Source of the DNA: Schistocephalus solidus
Taxonomy: Eukaryota > Platyhelminthes > Cestoda > Diphyllobothriidea > Diphyllobothriidae
Reading direction: 5' to 3'
NCBI GenBank assembly: GCA_017591395.1
Contig: WEDG01001065.1
Coordinates: 186,001-250,000, forward strand
DNA: 64,000 nucleotides
The notes beneath the pieces are model-generated. The model saw only the letters and a list, made by a program, of their open reading frames with translations. It was not told the origin of the DNA and did no database searches. The position numbers and the translations under genes were made by a program. How positions within the stretch are numbered: position 1 is the first letter of the stretch; every line of letters begins with the position of its first letter. Positions 24,820 through 36,315 of the stretch are shown here, in pieces.

Positions 24820-25425
24820 ATTTGGTTAGCACCGGGAAGGTACTGTCTAAGCAAACATTAGTAACGAAATAAGGTTATGACAATGTATGCAGATAAAATG
24901 TACAAATTCATAACTTGTCCTGCTATGTCAACAGTTAGCAATGTTTTAAAATTAATGGTGAACTAGAAAAAAATAGGTAGTGAAAAAAACTCCTACCATG
25001 AAAATGGAGGCAGAGTTCAATAGGCCTTCATTTTCGAATAGAAGTTAGGAGAAAAAAACTGCTTAGGAAAAAAAATAGTCAGGTGGTAGAATAGGGTAAT
25101 ACTGCAGTAGCATTTCAGAATGCGATAATGAAACGTCGAGGTGATTCGTTCTTGATCACTTAGGCGTATGAAACAGAATCTCACGAAAATGCATCAATGA
25201 AATTAAGTCCTCAGCATCATAGGATCCAGAATTGAATTCTGATGATGGTTAGTATCCAAAGAAACCGCAGTATTTAAGACTGTGGACCACCGAATTTGTA
25301 CGTCCGAATGACGTCATCGTTTGGAGGACGGGTGATATAAGGAGACATTATAGTTCATGGGCGTCTCGAGGTAGCGTAAATATAGTTTCAAGAGGGTTAC
25401 TCAAATTCCCGATGGTCCTTTCCCC

Positions 25426-26980
25426 CTAGTCATGGGGAAAGCTACTGGGAAAAGATGAGGAAAATAAAAGGTTAATAGAATCAGTGTTAAGATAAATGTG
25501 CAGTCTTCGCTTGAATGCAGATAGACTAGTTAACGACCTAATTTCAATTGGCAAGTTATTCCAAAGAAAACTATACCTAGAAGCAAAGAAGAGAGAGCGT
25601 TTACATGTGGAGGATGCAGGGGGAGGTATAATTAGTGCAGAATTTCTTAGGTTATAAGGAAGACTAACGGGGGTAATGACAGAAAGCTTGGGGAGAGTTG
25701 AACTATTATTTAGTCGAAAAAGGAGACAAAAGCCTGCTTCAAGTCTCCTGACCCAAAGAAATTTTAGCTTCGTTAGCTGGCATCTTGTTGAGTAGGAAGT
25801 AGTTGAAAGAGTCGGAAATAGGAGTTTTTTTGTGAAATGTCTTTGGACATTTTCAATTTTTGAACGGCTAGATTCGTTCATCAAACCGAAGAAAGGACAG
25901 CAAAATTCAAGAATGGGAAGTACAAACATACGATAAAGTCTTAATTTAATTTCAGGAAGGTAGAAATTATAAGAAATAAAGCCGCAAATCTGAGCAGCTT
26001 TGGCCGTAATTCTATCGGCATGAGGCGAAAGATCTAATTTATTGGTGTAGCTTAAGCCCAAGTCCTTGATGGAGGAACATTCAATCATATGGCAACCTTC
26101 AAAGATAAGAGGTTGCGGCAGCCTTACAGGCCCAAAACTCATGTAGCGACACTTAGTAGGTGAGAACTCCATTAGCCATGTGGAGCTCCAGGCCGAAAGA
26201 GCGTCTAAGTCTGAATGAATTTGTTCTAGGCACCGTTCGGTTGTAGAGTTAGAGAAAGAATACACGCATTTGAGGTCATCAGCATAAATAAAAGATTGAG
26301 AACGTTTAACTATCGATGAAATATCTTTATATACAGTAAGAACAACAAAGGACCTAATACGGTACCTTGAAGGACACCACTAACAATCGGGGTAGCATTT
26401 GAGTATGAGGACCCTACTAAAACTTTTTGTTTTCCATCATTGAGGTATGATCTAATAAGTCAGTAAGGGGACTACGAAATCCTATAGCTTCTAGTTTAGC
26501 TAGAAATCGTTTATGATGCACCTTATGGAATGCCTTACTAAGATCAAAATAGATAACTGCTACAGATAGATGATCATTACGAAGAGATGTTAGTAGATTT
26601 AGAAAAGACATGTGGCAGGTTTCACAAGAGCGGTCCGGTAAGAAGCCGTGTTGGGAAAAGTTGATAATTTTATTGCTTATGCAAAAATCCGTGATTTGTT
26701 TTGCAATTAGTTTTTCGAAGAGTTTAGCAAGAGAGGGCGTTTTATGAACACCGCGATAGTTATGAATGTCCGAGCGGGAACCAGATTTAAAAACTGGTAT
26801 TATAATAGAAGTTTTCCAATAATCGGGGAAGAAACCATTTTCGAGAAATACTGAGAATAATTTGCTTAGTAAAGGTGGAAAATCCCTTAACTGTTTAATA
26901 AGTGAGTTTGGAATGTTATCAGTTCCAACTGAATGTGAATTTTTTAGGTGATCTATTTCTTTTTGAATACATGAAGGCGT
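25426..26980 (-). pseudogene. CR1-like ORF2, reverse transcriptase domain
   Basis: Translation shows GFLPDRSC (about 26640), AVIYFDLSKAFHKVHH (motif A, about 26530), the catalytic YADD at 26275-26286, IKDLGLSYTNKL and LRLYRMFVLPILEFCCPFF, ending with WNNLPIEIRSL near 25530. Frame changes occur between motif A and YADD. The family's role is target-primed reverse transcription. Confidence 0.88.
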
Positions 26981-27007
26981 GAAATTAATAGTTGTTTGAA
27001 GCGAATT

Positions 27008-27406
27008 TTAAAGCAGAGGAATTGTGGGAGTGGGGCTAGTTTCAATGGTAAAGTGGTTGGCAAAAAACGAGTTTAACAATTCTGCTTTGCCCAAATCATC
27101 GGTAACAAATTTATTGTTACAGTCGAGTAAGGGCGGAGTTACATTCAGACGCTTAGCCGATGACCGAACATGAAAGATTTGAGCAACAGATTTGGATGAA
27201 TTGGCATCACTTAGTGCCCGAGACTCCCTACGCTTATCTCGCGCGAGCCTTATTCTCGATGCTAATTCAAATATTTGTGCAATCCTTAAATGAACTGACA
27301 AAGAGCTTTTAGATGAATCTTTAAGTTGCTTTCGTATTTTTTTAAGTCTGTTCTGGAGAAAATGCGGAACAGTAGAAGAAGCTGTATGTGAATTAAAAAT
27401 CTTCAA
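27008..27406 (-). pseudogene. CR1-like ORF2, linker between endonuclease and RT
   Basis: A Lys/Arg-rich helical stretch (RLKKIRKQLKDSSKSS, RIRLARDKRRESRAL) followed by DLGKAELLNSFFANHFT, the usual segment just before the RT palm in CR1/Jockey-type elements. It ends at a stop. Confidence 0.8.
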
Positions 27407-28339
27407 CGGGATAAAAGCCTGGATTTTTCTGTGAGCCTCTGTAATAGCTCATGGAAAAAGTTTAGATCGTTGATTGAGAATATGCTATGCCAATCTAGAG
27501 TGCTTACGAAATTATTTACTGTTTCATGGTTTATGTTAGCAAAGTTGAGGTTATTGCATTTAACCTCAGGCTTCGTAAGAAGGGGAACTGGAAGACAACA
27601 GTTAATGATTGCGTGATCACTTGTAAATAGATCATGATGAAAATTCATAAAGAGAGGGTGGACATCGTTTGTAAAAATTAAATCTAAAATGTTGTCATTT
27701 CTAGTAACTGATCTGACCAGTTGGGACATGTTTGAAAAGTTAATAGTTTCGACCAATTTCTGATGTTTAGGCGGAGAGGAATTGGCCTGCCAGTCAATGT
27801 CTGGCAGATTAAAATCGCCTACGATTATTTTGACATCAAACTGAGTGTCTGCAACTTTTTCAAATAGTTCACAGAGCTCGCTTTCATTGCCAGAATAACA
27901 CGGAGGATTATAGACACAGCCAATTACCGCTTTTTTATTGTGCGGGAGGAGGACTGAAGCAAAGCATACATTTCCAGAAAAAGACGAAATGTTCAGATGA
28001 AAAAGGGAAATGTACAAAGGATGACTTAATATAAAGGAGGCAACCACCGCCACGTTTTTCAGCGCGGTCTTGTCGGTACAAATTGAAATTATCTATAGCA
28101 AGCGTCGAGTCAGAAATAAGAGAGTGAGCCCAGGATTCAGTGATGCACAGCACATCTGGATCAAGCTCAAAGGCTACTGTTCTAAGCTCAGCCATCTTAT
28201 TTACAACTGACCTCGCATTGAGTGAAACTAAGCTGAGCGTATTCCTGAGTGGCAAGTTACGCTCATCAGTATTTTTAAAAAAGGATAATTTGGTGGCGGA
28301 GAAGAAAACTGGAAAGAAGAAACGAAAGGTGGGAAACAA
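27403..28339 (-). pseudogene. CR1-like ORF2, APE-type endonuclease domain
   Basis: Two overlapping frames. 27935-28339 has SLVSLNARSVVNKMAELR, DVLCITESW and GGGCLLYIKSSF. 27403-28053 has AVIGCVYNPPCYSG, IIVGDFNLPDIDW (catalytic GDFN), LDLIFTND and TSDHAIINC (catalytic SDH). The frame change near 27935-28053 breaks the ORF. The domain nicks target DNA to prime reverse transcription. Confidence 0.88.
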
Positions 28340-29300
28340 AATTGCTCTGGTCTACAATTTGTCGAAATGTTACTGTTAAGAGAACTGAGATTATTGTACA
28401 GCGGCATATTTGGATGAAAACCTTGGAAGGGAAGGCTATATTGTGGCGTTTGAAAGATAGGGGGTGGCATAGAAATGAGATTTTGAGGGACGTTAGCAAA
28501 AATTGGCGGAAAACGTGCATTTGAAAAAGGAATAAATGATTTCGAAAAACTGGTAGCATAATTTGAAGCGTTAAATATTTGTGGATTTCGGACAATTTTT
28601 GGGTTGGGAAAGATGCTAACGTTAGCGTTCGCAGCTGTTGTAGATGCTGAGGGGTTAGTAGGTTTCCCATCGGCAATGCCATTGCTGATTTTAAAGCCTG
28701 GATTAGCCACAGATTTAGATTTACTAGGAGTTTCTTAGGGTTAGTAGATTTGTCAGGTATAGCAGGTATGGTTTGCTTCGGATGAGAAAGAAGTGGAGTT
28801 GACACTATTTCCCTCAAACCAGAAACAAGGTAAACGGGTGAAGATTCAGCTGGAATCGAAATTCCTGTCGATCCGGAGGGCCGTGGGCTTGCTTTAGCTA
28901 CAGGACAAACCTCTGAGATAACTTTTGGTATTGAAGGTGTAGACCAAGGCTTCTTGTTTGCTAATGAGGGTGAAACCCGACGTTCCATTGGGGTTTTATC
29001 CCTACAGATAAACAACTTTTTTTCAAATATTGAGCTGAGTGCTCATGCCTAGAGAAAATAAGGTCAACTTCAATCGCTGAAAAAAGTTTGACCAGAATAG
29101 GAGGGTTTTTACTACGGAAAGATAACCTTTTAGCTTCAGCGACTTTAAAGTTAAAGCCGCACGAGTAAAGGAAATGAAATGCAACGTCCAGGGGGATTTT
29201 GCTCTTGGGAACGTTTTTTTAAAAGAAAATTGAAACTTCTCTTATGTCGGTCAAGTGACTCAGTACTGACCATGTTTATAAAAAGGCTCTAGTTTCACGC
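28228..29300 (-). pseudogene. CR1-like ORF1 (proline- and asparagine-rich)
   Basis: Two frames (28275-29015 and 28228-28710) upstream of ORF2 give a Pro/Asn/Ser-rich protein (for example KPWSTPSIPKVISEV, NPQIFNASNYATSFSK, NPPILVKLFSAIEVD further upstream). This is the position and style of the RNA-binding ORF1 in CR1-type elements. Frameshifted near 28680. Confidence 0.6.
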
Positions 29301-31226
29301 ATTGTTGAGAAGTGAGTGAAGACAATTTTCCCTCAAAAATGGTACCAAGGATCGTGAAGAGAACCATATTTAGACATAAAAGGTATTAAAGTTTTTCCAG
29401 GGCGTCAAGGTCTAATTTCTTCATGCTTAAGGTGGGTTGTTCTTGTGGAAGTTTTACGCGAAGAGGATGTTTTCGTCTAAGTACTGACTGGGGTTTCATA
29501 TTGGTTTTAAAATATAAGTACTTTTCAAATCAATAATACGAAGGAAAATTGTTACTAGTGACGTTTTGCGGAATAAAAGATTTAATATTTTAAGCAAGTC
29601 ACTGCAAGCAATTATCTGCTAGGTAACGAGTTTAAACTGAAAATAGAATTAGTGAAGAGGCTACAGCAGGATGAAAAATTATATCAACTGGTATACCAGT
29701 TACTACAAATTATTCTTCGCTGAAAATAAGGTAAAGGTACAAATTTTTAACTTAATTTCTAGAATTAGCCTTTAGATTCCGTCGTTTTGACGTAAATCTG
29801 CGAGAACTTTAATTAGGCTATGTAGGGTGAAAAAGTTTAAAAACTCTATATTTCTCCCTTTTGCAATTGCAATAACTGCAGGTATGTGCAGCTGATGATG
29901 AGGTAGAAATACAATTAATTGTCAATAATTAAGCTAATATTTTCTACAGGAAACGTAGAAATCAGTTGAAAATTCGAGAATTCACTTATCTTCAAATTTG
30001 AACAAACCGCCTTCGACTTTGACATGAACGACCTTGACATTCGACCTTGACATTTACATTGCTAACCAAATGACGTTCCCTGTTTACAGCGGGCATCTTC
30101 GCGACGACGGTTCGTTTCGAACAAGAAAGCAGGGACTCCACCACAGAGGCATATCGCCTTTCGTTGAGTTACCTACCGACATGGTTAGTAGCTTTCCAAT
30201 AGACTACATGCACCTGGTGTGATTGGATGTAATGCGGAAGTTTATTCATCAGTGGAGATTATTTGTGAAGAGGTTTTTTCCAGCACTTAATGACCTCATC
30301 CAAAAATGCAGTCAATGCTTGCAGATGGAATTCTCGCGCAAATGTAGAACACTAGATTTTCTTGAGTTGTGGAAGGCGGCCGAATTTTGTCAATTTTTGC
30401 TGAACATAGGCCCTGTTGTTTTGAAACCCTATATGAACAATGGCAGTTTTATGCATTTTTTGCAGTTTCCCGTTTCAGTATATATTTTTTTTGTCATCCT
30501 ATTTTACATAAGACCTGTTTGGATTTTGCCCGCCTTTTGTTAAACAACTTTGTTTCTGATTTCGCCATATTGTATATTCCTGCGGAGATTGTATATAATA
30601 TTCATCGTTTAGTTCACCTACATGAAGATGGGTGTCGGTTTTTAATGTTGGATAGTTTTTCATAATTCGATAAAGGGCTCATAAAATGTAGCCGCACAGG
30701 TGCACAGGCGATTTTCGGAAAGACGTATGCCTGAGTTGCCATTACGCCCCGTGTTGTTGGACGATGATGAGGGTGTACCACGATATTTAAAGTTAACCCG
30801 CAGCTCCCTTGCCATCTTCCACAATGGTTTTGTTCTTTCGACCGAAGCGCCCGACAACGTGGTACTGGTTGGTGACAGACCGTACGTTCTAACATCTGCT
30901 TCCGCTACTGGAATACAGTACCATCTGTTTGTTGACTGCTGTGACTTTTTTACGACATCCATTTCTTCTTCCAGCCTTTTCATGTGCCAAGCCTAAAATT
31001 TGGCAATAAGTCCTTCGACTGCAACCCTTTCTGATATTATCTGTAATTATGTCGCTTTTAACATTGATGATCACTTTATTCTCATTCCCTTTTTGCACAC
31101 TTTCCAAAAACAAGGACTTTTTTCAAAGTTTTTTGCAAAGTTTTCCATACACACGTTTGTAATAGATTTTAATCCATTATGATTTGCTTGTTTACCTTGT
31201 GTCCCTTGTTCGTGCGGTGTATGTAA

Positions 31227-31658
31227 ATGTACTGTGTAGTTGATTTTATAAATGACAAAAGCGTGGCCACTGTGGCCAAAACATGGTTCGTGGATGTGAA
31301 CTGCATCATGTGGCCAAAAAACGCAAAACAGCGTAACTACTTATTGCAGAATAAACTGCAGCCACCTACTCACATCAAATTTTATGCAGTGAGTGTCCTG
31401 AAAGTTAAACCACACCCCCGAAAAAGGCTAAGGAGACGGACGACCTCTCCAGCTCCTGGCCAACTGTATTGGGAAGGGGCTACAGAAGGAAGTAGGTGTC
31501 CAATGCTATTCATATATCAATCTAGCTACCCACGCCAGCTGACTTCGGCCTCGGAAGATGAGGATGAATTTATTCGCGGGTCAAAAGAGCGAGAACGGAG
31601 ACTGGCTGGCTGGCTAGCTGGCCGACGGCACCACCGATATTGCAGTAAGAACCTTTGA
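31227..31658 (+). CDS. Transposon accessory ORF, left copy (143 aa)
   Basis: An open frame starting MYCVVDFINDKSVATVAKTW and containing VDVNCIMWPKNAKQRNYLL and VKPHPRKRLRRRTTSPAPG. The start resembles the conserved N-terminus of proteins that accompany this transposase family and carry a DUF4806-like C-terminal region (recalled, not searched). It lies in the expected place, just 3' of the transposase, and is identical in amino-acid sequence to the right-arm copy. The acidic stretch SASEDEDEF follows. Expression is not shown. Confidence 0.55.
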   Translation: MYCVVDFINDKSVATVAKTWFVDVNCIMWPKNAKQRNYLLQNKLQPPTHIKFYAVSVLKVKPHPRKRLRRRTTSPAPGQLYWEGATEGSRCPMLFIYQSSYPRQLTSASEDEDEFIRGSKERERRLAGWLAGRRHHRYCSKNL

Positions 31659-31769
31659 CAATATTATTTTTAGGCCTAGGAATGGTGAGAATACACCGGG
31701 CTTATCCATGCCTTGACTACACCAGCATGACCTACCACATCGTCCTCTTATCAGTTAGCATAAGTTACT

Positions 31770-32340
31770 AATGTGTACCTCAGACTACTGCGTGAACGAT
31801 CTCAAGGTTTCCATTCAACTTCAATCGATGAACTACGTAAGGACGTTGATTCGCTACGGTACAACTTATCTCAATGTTGTAAACATTCACGTTGTAAAAA
31901 AAGTTAATTAAATTGCCGAGCAGCAGGCTCGCAACATGCAAAAAATATGACCAGTCGATCTAACGTCTGCCCTTGTGCACAGAGGAGGCCTACGATGACT
32001 TCGTCAAAGTACTGAGTAGGACACCTGATGATGTGAATGAGGCGGTTTAGATTTATTAATTTTTTTATCGTCATTCGTGATTTATAGAAAGAAAGGCTGT
32101 CTGGGGTTGGGGAAATAAATGAAAGAGAGTTCGTGCGGAACCTCTTGACGTGTTTTATTGGACCACTGCTGTGCCTCAACTTCTGCTGGGGTGGATCCAC
32201 TGAAAAGCGGTCATTTATTGGCTGCCCACTCTATAAAGTTTTCACTGGTATGTCATAACGTTTCCTTGATGTCTGCAGACGCCATTCGCCAAAATACCAC
32301 CTTCAATAAGTGTTCTGTGGATGTTATTCCCAGCGAATAA
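31770..32340 (+). pseudogene. 3' part of transposon accessory gene, left copy
   Basis: This is the mirror of 35140-35769. It reads CTSDYCVNDLKVSIQLQSMN and LDHCCASTSAGVDPLKSGHL but is broken by a stop near 31909 and further frame changes. Homology to the right arm ends at 32329. Confidence 0.6.
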
Positions 32341-33869
32341 ACGACAGTAACGCAGAGCCAGTGAGGTTGAAGACGAAGAACTTGCCCAAACCACCTAAGT
32401 CGTCTTTCATATATGACTAAGTACATCCTAGTTAAATTGTCACAACGAGCGTGGACTGTCATTTAACACGAAGTTGGCGTACTTCGCTCTAAGGATGGTT
32501 CTCGGACATCTGTTGTCAACTGCCTCCGGTTTTGGCTCATCTACCATGCACAAACACCAGCATTCACTATCTTATATGAGGACTGACCGGATAGACGCAT
32601 GGTTTATCGAATTTTCGTGGCGGTGGAGACGTCGTGTCTGCTGCAATGGCGCTTTATATGGCTTGAGAAAATCCTGTGAGTTGCCTCGTCTGACGAAAAG
32701 GTGTGGAGGTTCGGTGGAGTTGCAATATGTTGAATCACAAAATGTCAATGTTACGAGCAACGCAACTTGTTCTATTTACCGCTTGAGGACGTGTCACTGT
32801 AATATAGTATTGAATCGCCGACTTGGCATATGTTTATCGATAAACAGAAATCGGAGTTGAATCTTGGATACGTATATGTGAATTCAATTGTAGTTCGAGC
32901 TACGTAATTCGTACGCCAGTTGTGATGACGAAAGTGTAAGCTGTAGCCAGTGTTGAATACTGTGCTAGGCAAATAATGAAGCTTAGCGGGGAGGGCCTCC
33001 AAACGACAAACATTACTCTCAATCAGTGCAAAGAATGTGTGGAAATGAATCAGGAAAGGAATGGATACATGGTGGTTGCACTCTATAATGTCCGTACTGT
33101 CTGGGAGTCATGGTACATACGCTTCAGAAACGAAGTATCGCGGTCAAGGTCTTTTGCGTTGAGGCCTACCTCTGTTGATTGGCCATAATTCAGCTTATGA
33201 AAAGTTCCTTCTGTATTATAAGACCTAATTTTTCTTTCTCTCTTGCTCAGCTCATGTACTGTCTAAAATCACTATTTTGTGTTGCATGTCTCACATTTCC
33301 GACACAGTTTAACGAGCATGACTTAACTGTTGGTTATGCTGTTCGTCTTCTTACGGAAAATCACTCAGAAACCTTCAAAGGTTTTTTTGTCTGCATTAGA
33401 AAAAGACGTCTAAGGATTATATTGAGCTGATCCCTATGTTATCGTCCACGATTAAACTAGATGTATTATCTGGATTCATACTCCTCCATGCGAATTTTGA
33501 TGATTTGGAACGGCAGCCCTTTGACACTCTTGGGTTGCTAGAAGTTACTGGTCTTCCGAAGCAACTCGCTAAGGTGGAGTTAACGTGGGATATAAAAGAC
33601 CACTGGAGTTTTTGACAGGCGTATCTGGCATCCAGGTGCATTGTTATTCAAAATAGAACTGAATAGCATACAGAAAGCGGACATACTTGAGCCAATTCAA
33701 CATTGAGTGAAGGTGGCCATGACGTGATTGAAGGACTTGACGGTCTCATCGGTCCTCGTCGTTATTTTTGAGGTAGCAAAGAGGTTGCTGGGTAATTGAA
33801 GGATGGTAACACTGTGGCGGAGAAAACGGGTATAATAATCAATCATATCAAATAATGGCGTAGTTAATT

Positions 33870-34140
33870 TTAAGTGTCAGGGATTGGACAGTTAGATATC
33901 GCAGTGTCGGGTTTAATCTCATCAGAATCCACAGCATAACCCAGGAAAACTAGGCTGGGGAAACTGATCTCGCATATAGAAGCATTTATCCTTATGCCAT
34001 TGGAGTCGAGTGGATCGAAAAATTTACTTATTTGAGCCTCGTATTCAAACGGATCAAATCTCACCACCAGAAACGCGTCCGTGTAGGTGCATACAAAAAC
34101 TAGACCATGCGCACATAACTGATTAGTTACTGGATAGTTT
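33870..34140 (-). pseudogene. Gypsy-type LTR retrotransposon RT remnant
   Basis: The minus strand reads FVCTYTDAFLVVRFDPFEYE then NGIRINASICEISFPSLVFL and GYAVDSDEIKPD. This is the palm/thumb segment of Ty3/Gypsy reverse transcriptase, which usually reads YxDDxL, then GxxxNxxKCxF and FLGxxVxxxGI. The catalytic aspartates are altered (YTDA) and Lys of KC is lost, so it is inactive. No LTRs seen. Confidence 0.65.
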
Positions 34141-34650
34141 GAGTGACCTTCCTCTAATTGAAACGCATACGAGTGAATTCGAATAATGCAAATTAAGTGG
34201 TGTAATATCTCTCATTTCCTACATTCGTTGCAATTTCCTCAATATTATGTGTTAAATTTAATGGCCTTATCTGCCGGGTTGCTGGATTTCATGTTCCCCG
34301 ATCCTTCTGCTGGGTGTCATCGTGATGGAAATGTTGCTGGCTCTTCATCCTTTAATCCAGCCAAAAGCCAGCAACTGTCCGCTCAGGAACAATTGTGCGC
34401 TGCAGATCTCTGAATACCATGAAACGTGATTGATTATGAAACAAACCCGTGCGCTTGTACTATTTTTTTCTGGTTCTGGGCAGCCGTCATTTAATGTTGA
34501 ATTGTTGAGAGTTTTTCACTCCAAACTCGATCCGCAATCTTCAATCGGTTCAAGGTCTTATCTTGAGAGCTAGAACGCTGTCTCCACAATGCGCAAGCGG
34601 GGAATTCTGAAGCAGAAAGCAAGCAACCGTTCGCCTTGCACCCTATCCAG

Positions 34651-34845
34651 GTGGAGAACCACCGTACCATTAAAAGGAAGTAAGAGTGAATACCCAATGG
34701 TTACAAGGGTTTTTCGGAAATTTGAATTATTCGGGAGAAGACACTGCTGTGCGTGATGATAAAAAATTGAAACGTGCAAGCGTAAGCACGAGTGCAGTGC
34801 AGTTTCACTCTTACATCCTTTTTATGGTACGATCATTCTCCACCA
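34651..34845. repeat. Small imperfect inverted repeat (MITE-like)
   Basis: GGTGGAGAACCACCGTACCA near 34650 pairs with TGGTACGATCATTCTCCACC near 34845. The arms are about 43 bp, roughly 84% complementary, with a centre of about 107 bp. Confidence 0.65.
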
Positions 34846-35139
34846 GGCCGTTATCCGGAGTTTTTTCCTAAAATAAAATGAAATAATTTGGTTATCAACG
34901 CATGCAAGGCTAGATGAACATTATGAAAACAGATATAATTCACAAAGTCAGTATTAAAAAAAATATCATTAAGTTAACAACGTTTCAATCTGAAATACGG
35001 TAAGTGTAAAGACATTGAGATAATTACCGTAGCCCTGGACGCAGACAGTGTTTTATAAATTACGGAACTGGTGGGACATTCCGGCAGCAGGATATGTATT
35101 CTGGATTATCCAATGGAATAGTTTTACCTTGTCAGTTGT

Positions 35140-35769
35140 CTATCGGTGGTTTGTTCTTTTACCGTACCTTTTTCTTGCACCATGAAAACAGTCAATAGCA
35201 TTTCTGCGAATAACATCCACAGAACACTTATTGAATGTGGTATTTTTGTGAATGGTGTCTGCAGACGTCAAGGAAAATTTATGACATACCAGTGAAAACT
35301 GTATAGAGTGGGCAGCCAATAAATGACCGCTTTTCAGTGGATCCACCCCAGCAGAAGTTGAGGCACAGCAGTGGTCCAATAAAAACACGTCAAGAGGTTC
35401 CGCACGAACTCTCTTTTCATTTATTTCCCCAACCCCAGACAGCCTTTTCTTTCTATAAATCACGAATGACGATAAAAAAATTAATAAATCTAAAACCGCC
35501 TCATTCACATCATCAGGTGTCCTACTCAGTACTTTGACGAAGTCATCGTAGGCCTCCTCTGTGCACAAGGGCAGACGTAAGATCGACTGGTCATATTTTT
35601 TGCATGTTGCGAGCCTGCTGCTCGGCAATTTAATTAACTTTTTTACAACGTGAATGTTTACAACATTGAGATAAGTTGTACCGTAGCGAATCAACGTCCT
35701 TACGTAGTTCATCGATTGAAGTTGAATGGAAACCTTGAGATCGTTCACGCAGTAGTCTGAGGTACACAT
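35140..35769 (-). CDS. Transposon accessory ORF 3' part, right copy (209 aa)
   Basis: A single open frame with ILRLPLCTEEAYDDFVKVL, DVNEAVLDLLIFLSSFVIY, LDHCCASTSAGVDPL and FHGARKRYGKR near its end. Its position and the LPL..TEE start suggest the C-terminal region of the accessory protein (possibly DUF4806-like, a weak inference). It runs 68 bp past the end of the duplication (35208), so the right copy keeps its original 3' end and the left copy is cut. Confidence 0.5.
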   Translation of the reverse strand: MCTSDYCVNDLKVSIQLQSMNYVRTLIRYGTTYLNVVNIHVVKKLIKLPSSRLATCKKYDQSILRLPLCTEEAYDDFVKVLSRTPDDVNEAVLDLLIFLSSFVIYRKKRLSGVGEINEKRVRAEPLDVFLLDHCCASTSAGVDPLKSGHLLAAHSIQFSLVCHKFSLTSADTIHKNTTFNKCSVDVIRRNAIDCFHGARKRYGKRTNHR

Positions 35770-35883
35770 TAGTAACTTATGCTAACTGATAAGAGGACGA
35801 TGTGGTAGGTCATGCTGGTGTAGTCAAGGCATGGATAAGCCCGGTATATTCTCACCATTCCTAGGCCTAAAAAAATAATATTG

Positions 35884-36315
35884 TCAAAGGTTCTTACTGC
35901 AATATCGGTGGTGCCGTCGGCCAGCTAGCCAGCCAGCCAGTCTCCGTTCTCGCTCTTTTGACCCGCGAATAAATTCATCCTCATCTTCCGAGGCCGAAGT
36001 CAGCTGGCGTGGGTAGCTAGATTGATATATGAATAGCATTGGACACCTACTTCCTTCTGTAGCCCCTTCCCAATACAGTTGGCCAGGAGCTGGAGAGGTC
36101 GTCCGTCTCCTTAGCCTTTTTCGGGGGTGTGGTTTAACTTTCAGGACACTCACTGCATAAAATTTGATGTGAGTAGGTGGCTGCAGTTTATTCTGCAATA
36201 AGTAGTTACGCTGTTTTGCGTTTTTTGGCCACATGATGCAGTTCACATCCACGAACCATGTTTTGGCCACAGTGGCCACGCTTTTGTCATTTATAAAATC
36301 AACTACACAGTACAT
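35884..36315 (-). CDS. Transposon accessory ORF, right copy (143 aa)
   Basis: Its amino-acid sequence is identical to the left-arm frame 31227-31658. As in the left arm it follows the transposase remnant. Whether it continues by splicing into 35140-35769 is unclear. Confidence 0.55.
   Translation of the reverse strand: MYCVVDFINDKSVATVAKTWFVDVNCIMWPKNAKQRNYLLQNKLQPPTHIKFYAVSVLKVKPHPRKRLRRRTTSPAPGQLYWEGATEGSRCPMLFIYQSSYPRQLTSASEDEDEFIRGSKERERRLAGWLAGRRHHRYCSKNL

Larger units (their letters stand above)
24799..30053 (-). mobile_element. CR1-like non-LTR retrotransposon inserted in the left arm
   Basis: Near full length and read on the minus strand: 5' end near 30053, ORF1 (about 28228-29300), ORF2 endonuclease (27403-28339), linker (27008-27406), reverse transcriptase (25426-26980), then a 3' UTR ending in a (GAATTTA)n tail at 24799-24819. 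The empty site is preserved in the right arm (37489-37500, GGAATTTAAATTGC on the other strand), which fixes the borders. Frameshifts break ORF1 and ORF2, so it is probably inactive. CR1 clade assignment rests on the APE endonuclease, the RT style and the short microsatellite tail. Confidence 0.88.
23850..30665 (+). pseudogene. Decayed DNA-transposon transposase, left copy, split by CR1
   Basis: Pieces in order are: KRKFYGIKRSTVYKRILRAK (about 23910), an N-terminal segment; GIQLHIDGMKLFKR, VNYAVVGWPFVVDVFSGFG and RPEPQDDFLRDCIDELK (24415-24610); VICDSLARSYVRQVKAQNG (about 24660-24720); then, after the retroelement, MTFPVYSGHLRDDGSFR, HHRGISPFVELPTDM, FPIDYMHLV, a stop at 30220-30222, DVMRKF, LELWKAAEFCQFLLNIGPV and NIHRLVHLHEDGC. 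The order matches a widespread metazoan DDE-type transposase family that I associate with CACTA/EnSpm-like elements (superfamily uncertain). Multiple frameshifts and stops make it inactive. Confidence 0.78.
20523..32329 (+). repeat. Left arm of giant inverted duplication
   Basis: The sequence from TATCCCAACGAGG (20523) to GTGGATGTTATTC (32329) is repeated in reverse complement at 35208-41712. Sampled stretches show about one difference in 50-60 bases. Mirrored frames occur throughout, for example 20752-20958 with 41277-41483, 22002-22247 with 40043-40288, 23850-24083 with 38204-38437, and 31227-31658 with 35884-36315. The left arm is about 5.3 kb longer because of a CR1-like insertion at 24799-30053. 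It also has a 60-odd bp AG-rich insertion near 21051-21113. Confidence 0.95.
32330..35207. other. Unpaired spacer of the inverted duplication
   Basis: 2.9 kb present once. It holds a decayed Gypsy-type RT fragment (33870-34140, minus) and a small imperfect inverted repeat (34651-34845). Open frames at 32474-33430 show no family resemblance. Confidence 0.7.

Noticed and set aside
28140..28379. Plus-strand open frames within the CR1-like element (also 27431-27616, 28342-28524)
   Set aside because: Shadows of the minus-strand ORF1/ORF2, which show clear endonuclease motifs.
24120..32340. Polinton/Maverick or giant virus-like element in the palindrome
   Set aside because: No DNA polymerase B, integrase, ATPase or capsid segments; the only proteins are a DDE-type transposase and its accessory ORF.
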